64,000 bases of DNA from Fusibacter ferrireducens (GCF_015352425.1 NZ_JADKNH010000006.1:271872-335871), one strand, 5' to 3'; numbered from the stretch's first letter, positions 51,741 to 61,794 are shown. The notes: generated by a model from the letters alone, not told the origin. Made by a program: numbers and translations.

Positions 51741-54700
51741 ATGGAAAGTAATAAAACGGCTTCTCCTAAAAAGAATGCAAGTCAGAAAAGAAAAAAGAAA
51801 AAATCAAGTGGTACGTTTTTAAATATACTCAAAGTATTTCTAATTCTTATGATCGTTGGTGGTTTACTTGGATCGGGAGTTGTTTATTTCTATGTGAAAA
51901 ACGTGCTGAAAGATATCAAGGCAATTGATCCAACTTTAATTGAAAAAGCACTTACTGAAAATTCCATAATTGTAGATGGTGAAGGCCGTGTTTTGGAACA
52001 GATACAAAACAAAAATGGCCTTCGTACAGTTGTCCGATATAATGATATAAGCAAAAATCTTATTAATGCTTTTGTCGCTGTGGAAGATAAAACATTCTGG
52101 GAACACAATGGCTTTAATATTGTGCGTCTGTTCGGGGCTGTAAAAGATACCATATTGACGGGTAAGCGCCTCGGTGGTACAAGTACAATTACGCAACAGC
52201 TCGCTAGAAATATCTATTTGACAAATGAGCGTAATCTTGAGCGTAAAATTAAAGAAGCCTATTATGCGATTGAAATTGAAAAATATCTAAAGAAGGAACA
52301 GATCATTGAGGGTTATCTCAATCTCATTTATTTGGGGTCTGGATCATATGGTGTTGAAGCGGCTGCGCAAACCTATTTCTCAAAGAGCGCAAAAGATTTA
52401 GATCTTGTGGAAGCCGCTATGCTTGCCGGTGTTCCAAAAGAACCTGAAAGATATCAACCCATGATTAAAAAGAATAGAGATAAGGTTAAACCTGGCGACT
52501 ATGTCATAGACGATTCTGATCCATTGTATACCATTATCTATAATCCGGGATGCGAAGACCGTTACAAACTTATTCTTTCTCTGATGAAGATCAATGGTTA
52601 TATCTCTGAAGAAGAGTATCAAGTTGCAAAGAATACAGATTTGAGAACAAAGCTCCATCCAACTAAATCAACCTCAACTGAAATATCTTCCTATTTTTCA
52701 GATATGGTCAAAGACGAGGTGATTAAAGATTTAATTGCCGCCTATGGTTATACCTATGATGAAGCTTCAAACTTGCTTTATACAAAGGGGCTAGTGATCC
52801 ATTCCACCATTGATTTTGATATGCAAAAGATTCTTGAAAGCAATTACGATGCAGATAATTTTACCTCTTATTTTGGTGAATCCACTTATGCTGCTGTCAA
52901 AGCGTTTCAAAGTAAGTATAATCTCTCTGCTGACGGCATCGCTGGACAAGGCACCATTGCTAAAATTGGTGAAGTCACCGGCATGGATACCTCTGTATTT
53001 ACTCAGAATCTCTACAAAAAAGGCTCTGATGGCGAAGAAGTTATCTTGCTAAAAAAAGCGCTTTACGGACAGGGCTTTTTACAAAACAATGAAAACTTTC
53101 CGAAAGTAACAGTTACTTTTAATAAAGAAGGAAATATCATTTCTGAAGAGACTAAAAATACAATTCTTTACAAGCAAAGCAATTTTATCAATGCCGAAAA
53201 ACAGTTGATGATTCCATCTAGCGATTATAAATTTGATGATCAAGGCAACCTTGTCTTGCTTAGAAACAAACGTTTGAGTTTCTACGCGCATTCAAAAGAT
53301 GATCAGCTTACAAGTATTCAAGTTGTTGTGAAAAACACATTCACCTACAACGAAGAAGCAAGTGGCAAAAGTAGTGGCAAGAAAAATATTGAAGGGCTCT
53401 ATACCTATGAAGGCCGAGATGTGTCCATTCCAAATGAGTATAAATCCTTCGATGCTGATAAAAATGTCGTTGTAGATAAAGCCTTTTTATCAAAGGAACC
53501 TGACTTTTTCAAAATTGATGGCAACCAAACATTGCTCATTGATAAGAAAAATTATTATGTAAGTGATACAGGCATCATTCAGCCACAATCTGCCATGGTG
53601 ATCATTGACTATCATACAGGCCAACTTAAGGCCATCGTCGGCGGCCGTAATATTTCTGGTCAAAAGATATACAACCGTGCTATAAATCCAAGACAGCCCG
53701 GCTCTTCGATAAAACCACTGTCTATTTATACACCTGCTATTGATTCTCTTAAATATACTGTGGCAACTCCGATTGATGATCGTCCACTTTATTTAAATGA
53801 CAATCCCTCAATCAGATGGCCTTATAACTGGTATGAACATTCGAGCACTTATCCTAAACACTGGGGCCTTGTAACGCTGAGAAAGAGTATGCAATATTCA
53901 ATTAACACAGTGGCGACTTTCATTGCAAACGACCTCGGTGTGGAAACTTGTATTTCATATTTGCAAAAGTTTGGTATTACTTCATTGGTTACTGAAGGCG
54001 GCACAAGTGACATGAACCTCTCTTCTGTTTCTATGGGGGGAATGACTCAAGGGGTTTCTCCTCTTGAAATGACAAATGCTTATGGTGCAATTGCCAACAA
54101 AGGTGTTTTAACAGAACTGATCACTTATACCTCTGTAGAAAACAACAAAGGTGAAACCATACTTGAAAATAATCAAACTAAAGACGTGGTTGTGGATGAA
54201 AACGTAGCTTATATTGTTCAAAATATGATGGAATCCACTGTAACATCTGGAATTGCATCTTCTGCAAGAATTTCACCCAATAACAGTACCATTCCTGTGG
54301 CAGGTAAGACAGGTACGACATCCAATAAAATGGATGCATGGTTCATTGGCTTTACACCTTATTACGTTGCAGGTGTGTGGTTTGGCAATGACGTTAACAT
54401 GCCACTTGATCAAGGGTCAGGCATTTCCGCTCTATTCTGGAAAACAGTCATGAGCGAAATTCATGCTGATTTGGAACCTAAAAAGTTTGAACGGCCAAGC
54501 GATATTGTCACAAGTAAGGTCGATACCATGTCTGGGAAACTCCCTACGGATTTATCTTATATGGACCCTAGAAATACGGTTATCAGCGAAATTTTCATCA
54601 AAGGAACTGAGCCGACAGAAGAGGATGACGTGCACGTTGCAGGCTCTATTTGCCTAGAAAGTGGAAAACTTGCAACCCCTAATTGTCCTACTACCCTTGT

Positions 54701-55166
54701 GGAAAATAGAGTATTTGTCAAACGACCTATACCATATGTTCCTGAAGAAAACCTAGATAATAGGGGCAACCCAATTATTTTAGGAGACTGGATTTATGAA
54801 CTGCCCACAGAGGAGTGTGATATTCACAACAGTACAATCATAGATACTTTTGATTATAGTAATTATGAAGGCGTCACACCTACAATCAAATTTGCCGATG
54901 GCAGTACAGTGGTTCAAAGGCCGTTCTTTATTGAGCTCAATGATGGTCAAAAAGTATTGTTGCCTATTGATACCAAAATTTTGACTGACAACTCAATTTT
55001 GTTCCCTGATGGCTCCACAATTCCAGCATATATGATTAAGTTTATTCCTTCTTTTACAGCAGAAGATCTCGATCGTATGAACACAACGCCTAGTATAAAA
55101 GACGCAATTCAAGGTGTTGACGATAATAGCAATGTTAGCGAAGACAATTTAAATACAAATAATTAG
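51741..55166 (+). CDS. Class A penicillin-binding protein (PBP1) with peptidoglycan-binding-like insert
   Basis: A 1141-aa bifunctional peptidoglycan synthase. A basic cytoplasmic tail (residues 1-25) and one membrane helix (about 27-52) precede a GT51 transglycosylase domain with catalytic E115 in AVEDKTFWEHNG. The transpeptidase domain has SxxK in PGSSIKPL near 654, SxN in SINTV near 720 and KTG in AGKTGTTS near 855. Between the two is an insert: residues about 376-410 look like a peptidoglycan-binding domain (YFGESTYAAVKAFQSKYNLS, then DGIAGQGT), and 423-475 partly repeat it. The C-terminus is long and acidic. Such an insert is unusual for PBP1, whose linker is normally small. Confidence 0.93.
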   Translation: MESNKTASPKKNASQKRKKKKSSGTFLNILKVFLILMIVGGLLGSGVVYFYVKNVLKDIKAIDPTLIEKALTENSIIVDGEGRVLEQIQNKNGLRTVVRYNDISKNLINAFVAVEDKTFWEHNGFNIVRLFGAVKDTILTGKRLGGTSTITQQLARNIYLTNERNLERKIKEAYYAIEIEKYLKKEQIIEGYLNLIYLGSGSYGVEAAAQTYFSKSAKDLDLVEAAMLAGVPKEPERYQPMIKKNRDKVKPGDYVIDDSDPLYTIIYNPGCEDRYKLILSLMKINGYISEEEYQVAKNTDLRTKLHPTKSTSTEISSYFSDMVKDEVIKDLIAAYGYTYDEASNLLYTKGLVIHSTIDFDMQKILESNYDADNFTSYFGESTYAAVKAFQSKYNLSADGIAGQGTIAKIGEVTGMDTSVFTQNLYKKGSDGEEVILLKKALYGQGFLQNNENFPKVTVTFNKEGNIISEETKNTILYKQSNFINAEKQLMIPSSDYKFDDQGNLVLLRNKRLSFYAHSKDDQLTSIQVVVKNTFTYNEEASGKSSGKKNIEGLYTYEGRDVSIPNEYKSFDADKNVVVDKAFLSKEPDFFKIDGNQTLLIDKKNYYVSDTGIIQPQSAMVIIDYHTGQLKAIVGGRNISGQKIYNRAINPRQPGSSIKPLSIYTPAIDSLKYTVATPIDDRPLYLNDNPSIRWPYNWYEHSSTYPKHWGLVTLRKSMQYSINTVATFIANDLGVETCISYLQKFGITSLVTEGGTSDMNLSSVSMGGMTQGVSPLEMTNAYGAIANKGVLTELITYTSVENNKGETILENNQTKDVVVDENVAYIVQNMMESTVTSGIASSARISPNNSTIPVAGKTGTTSNKMDAWFIGFTPYYVAGVWFGNDVNMPLDQGSGISALFWKTVMSEIHADLEPKKFERPSDIVTSKVDTMSGKLPTDLSYMDPRNTVISEIFIKGTEPTEEDDVHVAGSICLESGKLATPNCPTTLVENRVFVKRPIPYVPEENLDNRGNPIILGDWIYELPTEECDIHNSTIIDTFDYSNYEGVTPTIKFADGSTVVQRPFFIELNDGQKVLLPIDTKILTDNSILFPDGSTIPAYMIKFIPSFTAEDLDRMNTTPSIKDAIQGVDDNSNVSEDNLNTNN

Positions 55167-55194
55167 ACTCAACTTAATTTTCATAACGTAAAGA

Positions 55195-55240
55195 ACGACC
55201 TTATTCAAGTTTGATAATTCTTGAATGAGGTCGTTTTTAT
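55195..55240 (+). terminator. Terminator of the PBP gene
   Basis: A near-perfect 16-bp stem (AACGACCTTATTCAAG with CTTGAATGAGGTCGTT) and a T-rich tail, 28 bases after the stop codon. Confidence 0.9.
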
Positions 55241-55311
55241 TTGTACTTGGATATTTTATTCTCACGTATAGGATCAGCTTCTTATAACATAAAATTATAT
55301 GCGCTTAAATG

Positions 55312-56496
55312 CTATTCTCGAAGTTCACCTCTGGAAATAATATAAGTTTCTCTTTGATCAATTGCCTGAGCGATGAGTGCTTCTCCATTTAAAAGATTTT
55401 CAGAGTAGATGATCTTATCCACTTTGGGTTTCGTCACAACTCGATCTGGTAAAAATACAGTACAGCAATCTTCATAAGGTAAAATCGAAATATCAAAAGT
55501 ATCCAGTTGTTTGGCAATCTTGATGATGTCCACCTTATCATAGGCAATTAGTGGTCTTAAAATAGGCATATCCACAGCGTTATTAGTCACTGTCAGCCCT
55601 TCCATAGTCTGGCTCGCAACTTGTCCTATATTTTCCCCAGTAATAAGGCAACCACAGCCATATGTCAATGCTAATTGCTCCGCAATTTTCATCATAAAGC
55701 GTCTGGATAATATGGTCATTTCTTCTGAGGGACACTTCTCGTTAATAGCTTTTTGAATCTCCAATATATTGATACTGTGTATTTTTAAATTTCGGGTATA
55801 CTTTGTCAATTTTTTCCCCAAATCAATTACCTTTTCAAGCGCACGATCACTGGTAAAAGGATATGAGTGAAAATGAACAGCTTCTAACTCAACGCCCCTT
55901 TTCCCCATTAAATAGCCTGCCACTGGGCTGTCTATGCCTCCTGATAATAACAACATGCCTTTACCTGCAGTGCCATAGGGCATGCCACCAGGACCCGGTA
56001 TGCGTTCACAATATATATAGGTATTTTCTCGGATTTCGAGCGTTAAAGTAATCTGAGGATTATTGACATCCACTTTTAAACCCTCAACATTTGATAGAAT
56101 ATAGCCACCAACTTTCTGACATATATCCGGCGATTTCATCGGGAATCCTTTATTGGCACGTTTGGTTTCCACTTTAAAAGTAGTGGCGCCTGTTAAAGTC
56201 ATTTGCCTCTTAACTTCAGCCAGACCTTCTCTTTTCATGAGCTCGAAGTCATTATCAATTTTGTGCGCTATACTTATGGAAACAACACCAAAAATCTTAG
56301 TAACCGCATCAATAACTTCATCATGATCTTTAGCTTCATACTCTACATATGCTCTGCCATGACGGTCTAAAACATAGGCATCAGCAATATGCTTTATAGC
56401 CCATTTGATGTTTTGAATAAACTTCTTTTCAAAATAACGTCTATTCATTCCCTTAAGTCCAATTTCACCGTATCTTATTAGAATAATTTCTCGCAT
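55312..56496 (-). CDS. thiI: tRNA 4-thiouridine synthase ThiI
   Basis: A 394-aa enzyme that adds sulfur at U8 of tRNAs and can also serve thiamine synthesis. The N-terminus has ferredoxin-like and THUMP domains (to about 165), followed by an ATP-pyrophosphatase domain with the PP-loop LLSGGIDSPVAGYLM near residue 180. There is no C-terminal rhodanese domain, as in most Firmicutes. The ATG at 56496 follows AGAGGAAAT; the upstream ATG at 56529 is weaker. The NifS-like desulfurase gene 79 bases upstream should provide the persulfide. The two form a classic nifZ/thiI pair. Confidence 0.93.
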   Translation of the reverse strand: MREIILIRYGEIGLKGMNRRYFEKKFIQNIKWAIKHIADAYVLDRHGRAYVEYEAKDHDEVIDAVTKIFGVVSISIAHKIDNDFELMKREGLAEVKRQMTLTGATTFKVETKRANKGFPMKSPDICQKVGGYILSNVEGLKVDVNNPQITLTLEIRENTYIYCERIPGPGGMPYGTAGKGMLLLSGGIDSPVAGYLMGKRGVELEAVHFHSYPFTSDRALEKVIDLGKKLTKYTRNLKIHSINILEIQKAINEKCPSEEMTILSRRFMMKIAEQLALTYGCGCLITGENIGQVASQTMEGLTVTNNAVDMPILRPLIAYDKVDIIKIAKQLDTFDISILPYEDCCTVFLPDRVVTKPKVDKIIYSENLLNGEALIAQAIDQRETYIISRGELRE

Positions 56497-56574
56497 TTTA
56501 TTTCCTCTCTGTTGAAACCCTATTTCCATAAATCATGACATTTGTTTCGCCATTCTTTTCAACACTTTATTCTT

Positions 56575-57738
56575 TTAACGTCTTTTAATAATGCTTCTCA
56601 GCGCTTTTACTTCCTTACAAATGATTTCAGAGGCTTTGAGAATCTCTTCTACAGTATTCTGTTTAGAAAAACTGATTCTAATGGCCCCATCCAATCGCTC
56701 ATCTTCATGAAACATTGCTTTTAAAACGTGAGAATAGCTTTTCTTTTTAGAAGAGCATGCCGAGCCCGTGGAAACATAAATCGAGTTCATTTCAAGAGTA
56801 TGAAGTAATACTTCACCTTTGATCCCTCTAAAAGAGACATTGAGAATATAGGGGCTTACTCTATCTCCAATAGAGCCGTTAACTTCAAAATCATCACAGT
56901 TTTCTTGTAAATATTCAATCATTTTGGATTTTAAAATTTTAACATGTTCTAAATGCTTTTCCAAATCTTTAAATGCGCCCTCTGTTGCTGCACCAATTGA
57001 GGCAATGCCATAAATATTCTCCGTTCCAGGGCGCAGACCCTTTTCTTGTCCACCTCCGTAAACCAAGGGGATCAAGGATATGCCCTCGCGCACATAGAGG
57101 CCGCCACTGCCCTTAAGGCCGTTAATCTTATGAGCACTAAAGGACATTAAATCTATATATGATTTCTTGACATCCAATCTTATTTTTCCAAAACTTTGTA
57201 CAGCATCCACATGATAGACAATTTTAGTGTTGTTAGCCCGATTGTAATTGTGAATAATCTCCCCAATTTCCTCGATCGGCTGAATCGTACCAATCTCATT
57301 ATTGACATGCATCATAGTGACGAGTACAGTCTCTGGATTTAGGGCGCTTTTAAACTCATCTAGGTCTAGAATGCCCTCTGTATTGACTTTTACATAATAG
57401 GCATCAAATCCTTTTTTAGACATCTCTTCAACACAATTTAAAACAGATGGGTGCTCAAAAACTGATGTGATGATCCGTCCCTTCTTGCTTTTAGGGACAG
57501 CACCTTGAATTGCAAAATTATTTGCTTCAGTGCCACCACTTGTAAATAGGATCTCTTTCTCATTTACATTGAGTGCCTTCGAAATTTGAGTACGGCTTTT
57601 CTTAATATACTTCTCACTGTTAACACCCAATCTATGAAGTGATGAAGGATTTCCAAAATCGGTATACATCAATTTTAAAATCAACTCTTTTTGAGCTTCA
57701 TCTACTGGTGTAGTTGCACTGTGATCTAAATAAATCAT
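56575..57738 (-). CDS. nifS: Cysteine desulfurase (NifS-like)
   Basis: A 387-aa PLP enzyme that transfers sulfur from cysteine. HVDAVQSFGK marks the PLP region, the Lys is in SFSAHKINGLKGSGG near residue 200, and the catalytic Cys is in STGSACSSKKK near residue 320, in a short loop. The N-terminal MIYLDHSATTP is a family hallmark. The start ATG at 57738 follows AAGGGAG; an earlier one is unsupported. It is next to thiI and so probably dedicated to tRNA thiolation (NifZ-type), not to Fe-S clusters. Confidence 0.9.
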   Translation of the reverse strand: MIYLDHSATTPVDEAQKELILKLMYTDFGNPSSLHRLGVNSEKYIKKSRTQISKALNVNEKEILFTSGGTEANNFAIQGAVPKSKKGRIITSVFEHPSVLNCVEEMSKKGFDAYYVKVNTEGILDLDEFKSALNPETVLVTMMHVNNEIGTIQPIEEIGEIIHNYNRANNTKIVYHVDAVQSFGKIRLDVKKSYIDLMSFSAHKINGLKGSGGLYVREGISLIPLVYGGGQEKGLRPGTENIYGIASIGAATEGAFKDLEKHLEHVKILKSKMIEYLQENCDDFEVNGSIGDRVSPYILNVSFRGIKGEVLLHTLEMNSIYVSTGSACSSKKKSYSHVLKAMFHEDERLDGAIRISFSKQNTVEEILKASEIICKEVKALRSIIKRR

Positions 57739-57928
57739 AATATTCACTCCCTTACAGACAATATAGAATTTTATATTATGAATCACAAAAAGTAAAGCAT
57801 TTCATTAAATATTCTATTTTTTTAAAACAAATAGAAGTGTATACTTTTTCTTATTGCTTTTATAAACTTCTATAATATTATATAATAATTTTGAATTCAA
57901 ATTAAGTAATTTATTTTTGGAGGCATTC

Positions 57929-58918
57929 ATGAGAAAAAAAGTTGCTGTGGTATTCACAGGAGGCACGATTTCAATGAAAGTTGACGAGAGGCTAGCTGCA
58001 GCCGTTCCTGCCCTCTCCAATGAAGAAATTATGTCTATGGTTACAAATATTGATAAAGTTGCAGATATTGAAGTTATTGACTTTGGCAGTTATCCAAGTC
58101 CACACATGTCACCCACGCTCATTCGTGAACTTTCAAAAATTGTCAAAGACCTTATTAAAAGAAGCGATATTGATGGGATCGTCATTACACATGGTACTGA
58201 TTCTCTTGAAGAAACTGCTTACTACTTAGATCTAAACATCAACCCGACAAAACCAATTGTTATGGTTGCCGCTATGCGCAATAATTCTGAATTGGGCTAT
58301 GATGGCGCTAGCAATTTATCATCTGCTATTTGTACTGCAGTTTCTAACGACTCTATCAATAAAGGTGTTCTCATTGTACTCAACAACGAAGTAAATTCAG
58401 CCAGAGAAGTAACAAAAACACATACATTATCGCTTGATACGTTTAAATCATTAGAATTTGGACCACTTGGAATTGTTGACAATGATGAAGTCCTTTTTTA
58501 CAGAAACATCATGAAACACGAGCACATTGAAACCGATCAAATTGAAACGTCAATTGAGCTCATTAAAACATGCGTCGGCTCTGACTCTAACTATATGAAA
58601 TTTGCCATTGATCACGGTGCAAAAGGATTTGTTATTGAAGCCATGGGACGAGGCAATGTACCACCTGAAATGATTTCAGGTATAGAACTGGCAATCTCCA
58701 AAAATATACCCGTTGTAATCGTCTCTAGATGCCCCTCTGGACGTGTTTTGGATTCTTATGGATATCTCGGTGGCGGTAAAAACTTAAGAGATTTAGGTGC
58801 TATTTTCGGTGGAAATTTAAATGGTCAAAAAGCACGCATTAAGTTAATGCTTGCGCTTGGAAAGACAAAAGATTTAAATGAAATTAAGTCCATTTTTGAA
58901 TCTACATTCTATAAGTAA
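57929..58918 (+). CDS. ansA: L-asparaginase, type I family
   Basis: A 329-aa amidohydrolase that converts asparagine to aspartate and ammonia. The nucleophile Thr is in TGGTISM near residue 12, and the THGTDSLEETAYYLD block near residue 90 supplies the second Thr/Asp pair. No signal peptide is seen, so it is cytosolic. The start ATG at 57929 follows TTGGAGG; the upstream TTG frame is inside this ribosome site. The gene is divergent from nifS. It could supply aspartate to lysC. Confidence 0.9.
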   Translation: MRKKVAVVFTGGTISMKVDERLAAAVPALSNEEIMSMVTNIDKVADIEVIDFGSYPSPHMSPTLIRELSKIVKDLIKRSDIDGIVITHGTDSLEETAYYLDLNINPTKPIVMVAAMRNNSELGYDGASNLSSAICTAVSNDSINKGVLIVLNNEVNSAREVTKTHTLSLDTFKSLEFGPLGIVDNDEVLFYRNIMKHEHIETDQIETSIELIKTCVGSDSNYMKFAIDHGAKGFVIEAMGRGNVPPEMISGIELAISKNIPVVIVSRCPSGRVLDSYGYLGGGKNLRDLGAIFGGNLNGQKARIKLMLALGKTKDLNEIKSIFESTFYK

Positions 58919-58965
58919 ATATTAACCGAAGACAGCTCTTCATAAAATATTTGATTAAATCGTAT

Positions 58966-59001
58966 AAAATGACTCCTTTGAACTATAGGGAGTCATTTTT
59001 T
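58966..59001 (+). terminator. Terminator of the asparaginase gene
   Basis: AATGACTCC and GGGAGTCATT form a stem followed by six T residues on the plus strand. Confidence 0.85.
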
Positions 59002-59041
59002 CTTTACGATGCCTGATTGATCTAAATTTTCGCCCATATTA

Positions 59042-59076
59042 AAACAGATATCAAAAATAACTTTCGATATCTGTTT
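59042..59076 (-). terminator. Terminator of the HD-GYP gene
   Basis: AAACAGATATC and GATATCTGTTT pair around a 13-base loop with a T-rich tail on the minus strand; it is near-symmetric and could work in both directions between convergent genes. Confidence 0.75.
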
Positions 59077-59174
59077 GATTTCAAATCGGACTATTTAATA
59101 CCATTATATTACGCTACAAGGTATCACGCCACAACATTAATTTTCACGGTCTGTTTCTAATCCAATATTATTGT

Positions 59175-60233
59175 TTATGAAATTACTTCTTCTATCTCTA
59201 TGGAATAATCCATGGATAAATCAACAAATGCATTAGACACTTTAATCAATGGTCTATTCAATGCATATTTATTGATATAAACGACTTCTCCCTCTCTTCC
59301 ATCAGATAATCTGACACGATTATTTACAAAGTACGCCGCTATATTGCTTAAAAAAACTTCTGCAATCTTAGGGTCCAGCCCTCTAAAGCTCTCATCTTTT
59401 ATAATTGTAAACGCCTTAAACGAAGAAACACTCTTTTTATAGATTTTATCGGATGTAATTGCATCAAAAACATCGGCAACTGCAACAATCCTCGCTAAAT
59501 AAGGTGTCTGTTCTTCTCTTAATCCACTTGGATATCCGCTCCCATCACTTCTTTCATGATGAAATAGTATCGCCGCTAAAACCTCTTTTGGAATCGTTGG
59601 ATTATTCTTTAAGCTTTCATACCCAAATCGAGAGTGCATTTTCAGTTGCTCAAATTCTTCTTCTCTCAATCGTTCTGATTTAAACAACAATTCTTGAGAG
59701 ACTTGTGTCTTCCCAATATCGTGAAAAAGGCCTGAGAGAGCAGCCATATAGATCATTTCCTTATCAAGTGTTAACCATTTACAAATCATTGCGCTAAGCA
59801 TTGCTACATTAACGGCATGCGTAAAATGATAATTTTCATTAATTGTAATTATCCTCAAACTTCCTAAAATATCATTATCAGAAATTAAGGTATCTGTTAA
59901 CGCTATTAAGTCCTCTTTAACAACACTTGCATCAAAATCAAAATGCCTATTTTGAATTTCAAAATAGAGTGCCTTAAATTGTGACAATACATTACCATAA
60001 GCATCATTTAATTCTTGAAGCTTGTTACCCATTGTAATTCTATGACTTTCTCGGGAGATGGCCTCATCAATTTCATCAATGTAAACAAAAAAAATACCAT
60101 GCTTTCTGAAATAGTCTAAATGCTTTTCAGCGATTTCAGTCCCTTGTGACAAAATAATATTACCAAGATCATTATAGATATCTTTTGATAAACACATCCC
60201 TAGAGTTAGTTCTTCTATTGCAATTTCTCTCAT
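59175..60233 (-). CDS. HD-GYP domain protein, probable c-di-GMP phosphodiesterase
   Basis: A 352-aa cytosolic protein. The HD-GYP domain spans about residues 135-290, with HD in LFHDIGKTQ near 172 and HHERSDGSGYPSGL near 225, where GYP is intact, followed by RIVAVADVFDAITSD. It should cleave c-di-GMP. The N-terminal region (1-120) is helical with an unknown input function. It lies opposite the YprB gene, across a region with a GTTCTCGAGAAC palindrome. With the GGDEF gene and GEMM riboswitches, it adds to the c-di-GMP set in this window. ATG follows GGGGGG. Confidence 0.9.
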   Translation of the reverse strand: MREIAIEELTLGMCLSKDIYNDLGNIILSQGTEIAEKHLDYFRKHGIFFVYIDEIDEAISRESHRITMGNKLQELNDAYGNVLSQFKALYFEIQNRHFDFDASVVKEDLIALTDTLISDNDILGSLRIITINENYHFTHAVNVAMLSAMICKWLTLDKEMIYMAALSGLFHDIGKTQVSQELLFKSERLREEEFEQLKMHSRFGYESLKNNPTIPKEVLAAILFHHERSDGSGYPSGLREEQTPYLARIVAVADVFDAITSDKIYKKSVSSFKAFTIIKDESFRGLDPKIAEVFLSNIAAYFVNNRVRLSDGREGEVVYINKYALNRPLIKVSNAFVDLSMDYSIEIEEVIS

Positions 60234-60341
60234 AATAGCCCCCCACTCAATGATCTCAACATAATCTTATCACATATTATTATTGAGTGCCATAATTTTC
60301 AGTCTTCTTTCAACAAAATGAATACAAATATGTGACAAATA

Positions 60342-60353
60342 GTTCTCGAGAAC
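60342..60353. repeat. 12-bp perfect palindrome between divergent genes
   Basis: GTTCTCGAGAAC is a perfect palindrome located between the divergent HD-GYP and YprB genes, just upstream of the YprB -10 element. It could bind a dimeric regulator; no known consensus is claimed. Confidence 0.4.
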
Positions 60354-60380
60354 CATAGTCAGTTAAACTTGAGAATATGC

Positions 60381-60386
60381 TATAAT
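60381..60386 (+). promoter_or_regulatory. Extended -10 promoter of the yprB-like gene
   Basis: Plus-strand TATGCTATAAT (extended -10) lies 30 bases before the start codon. The element TTGAGAATATG-n-TATAAT is also found before the aldolase gene on the minus strand near 10938. Confidence 0.55.
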
Positions 60387-60416
60387 AGTATACAAGAACT
60401 ATTTTCGGAGGACACA

Positions 60417-61394
60417 ATGAAAATAATAGAAAAAAAATTTGAAAAAGATTATAGTTATGTCACGACACTTTTTAGCAATAAAAACGTCGCTTTTATTGAC
60501 ATCGAAACAGATGGCTTGAGTCATAAAAATAAAATTGTCTTAATTGGCATGGTTATTTTTTCTACTCAAGCTGAAGAAGGCATCGTAATTCAATTGTTCA
60601 ATGACGATTATCAATCAGAACGCGATATTTTGACACATTTATTTACATTACTTGAAGCACATAAAATCCAATATTTTATAAGCTTTAATGGCGATTCTTT
60701 TGATTTTCCTTTTATGAATGCAAGATTAAAGGCACTAAAATTAAATCGTATGCTCAATAAAAAATTCAATATTGATTTGTTGAGAGTCGTAAGGAAAAAC
60801 AAAGCGCATTTTCCTTTTGAGAAATATACATTAAAGTCACTCGAAAAATTTGTTGGCATTGAAAGATCTGATACCATTAGTGGTAAAGATAGCGTGGTGC
60901 TTTATCACAGTTATATCGAAAGCAAAAATCCTAAACTCGAAGAAATTATATTGCTTCATAATTATGATGATATTATTAATATGGTGCCTTTGCTCCACAT
61001 CTATCAAAAAATCAAATTTGATGCTCTTTATATGGAGTGTGATCTTGCAGGCAAGCCATATTTTTTACTTTCCTGCGAGCTTAAAAACGACATTTGTAGA
61101 ATTTTACTGGGTCACCCTTATAAAACGCCACGTATAGAATGTTACTATGAATCTTTGGGTTCAACCTTTGATCAAAAAATCGAATATACGGCAATTTCAT
61201 TTGAAATAAAGCAACTAAAAGCAAATGATTCCAATACTACTCTTACTGTTGTGAATACGCATTCTGTTTTTAATCTTGATTTCTCTTCATTAAATCAAAC
61301 CAGCAAAGAAGCTTACTTAATTGCGGTCGACAACCATCTTTATTGGGAGCATATTGTCGATGTTATAAAACAAATTCATCATATGTATGTATAA
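60417..61394 (+). CDS. YprB-like ribonuclease H-fold exonuclease
   Basis: A 325-aa protein of the YprB family, with a DEDD-type 3'-5' exonuclease fold. The metal-binding motif FIDIETDGL is near residue 28, followed by FNGDSFDFPFMNARL near 105 and a later HNYDDIINMVPL near 180 carrying the final Asp. It probably acts on RNA or DNA ends in the cytosol. The ATG at 60417 follows CGGAGGA; the longer ORF beginning at 60369 lies within the promoter. It is a single gene ending before the tRNA array. Confidence 0.88.
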   Translation: MKIIEKKFEKDYSYVTTLFSNKNVAFIDIETDGLSHKNKIVLIGMVIFSTQAEEGIVIQLFNDDYQSERDILTHLFTLLEAHKIQYFISFNGDSFDFPFMNARLKALKLNRMLNKKFNIDLLRVVRKNKAHFPFEKYTLKSLEKFVGIERSDTISGKDSVVLYHSYIESKNPKLEEIILLHNYDDIINMVPLLHIYQKIKFDALYMECDLAGKPYFLLSCELKNDICRILLGHPYKTPRIECYYESLGSTFDQKIEYTAISFEIKQLKANDSNTTLTVVNTHSVFNLDFSSLNQTSKEAYLIAVDNHLYWEHIVDVIKQIHHMYV

Positions 61395-61534
61395 GCAGCA
61401 TTTAGATCATCTCTCGATACCTCTAATCCATTTTCGCCGATGATTTTACCGAATGAAACCTCAGAAACAAGCAAGAATAAGGGATTTATTGAATCTCCAC
61501 CCCAACTATTGACATAGAACCGTTATTTTAAGAA

Positions 61535-61585
61535 AAGCGCTTTTATTACAGTCTATCCTAGATAGTGATCTGTAAAAAAGCGCTT
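61535..61585. terminator. Bidirectional hairpin between yprB and the tRNA operon
   Basis: AAGCGCTTTTATTACAG and CTGTAAAAAAGCGCTT arms enclose a nested CTATC-cta-GATAG loop. It ends the yprB transcript and may block read-through. The remaining bases from 61395 to 61681 contain no gene that I recognise. Confidence 0.65.
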
Positions 61586-61681
61586 GTGTTATACTTATTT
61601 CTATTTTAAATCAAGAGTCCATATTGATATTCAATTATTCCGTACCGTTACCAATCTCAAATTGTTATCAATTCCAAAAAA

Positions 61682-61703
61682 TAAAAAAAGAACTCTTAAG
61701 TTC
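61682..61703 (-). terminator. Terminator of the tRNA operon
   Basis: GAACT and AGTTC flank a TAAG loop, then seven T residues on the minus strand, 16 bases after tRNA-Phe. Confidence 0.8.
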
Positions 61704-61718
61704 AAATTTTAAACTGCT

Positions 61719-61794
61719 TGGTGCCCGGAGGCGGAATCGAACCACCGACACGGGGATTTTCAGTCCCCTGCTCTACCGACTGAGCTATCCGGGC
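61719..61794 (-). tRNA. tRNA-Phe (GAA)
   Basis: Full cloverleaf on the minus strand with 7-bp acceptor GCCCGGA/TCCGGGC, anticodon loop ACTGAAAAT (GAA) and encoded CCA. Last gene of the array. Confidence 0.96.
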
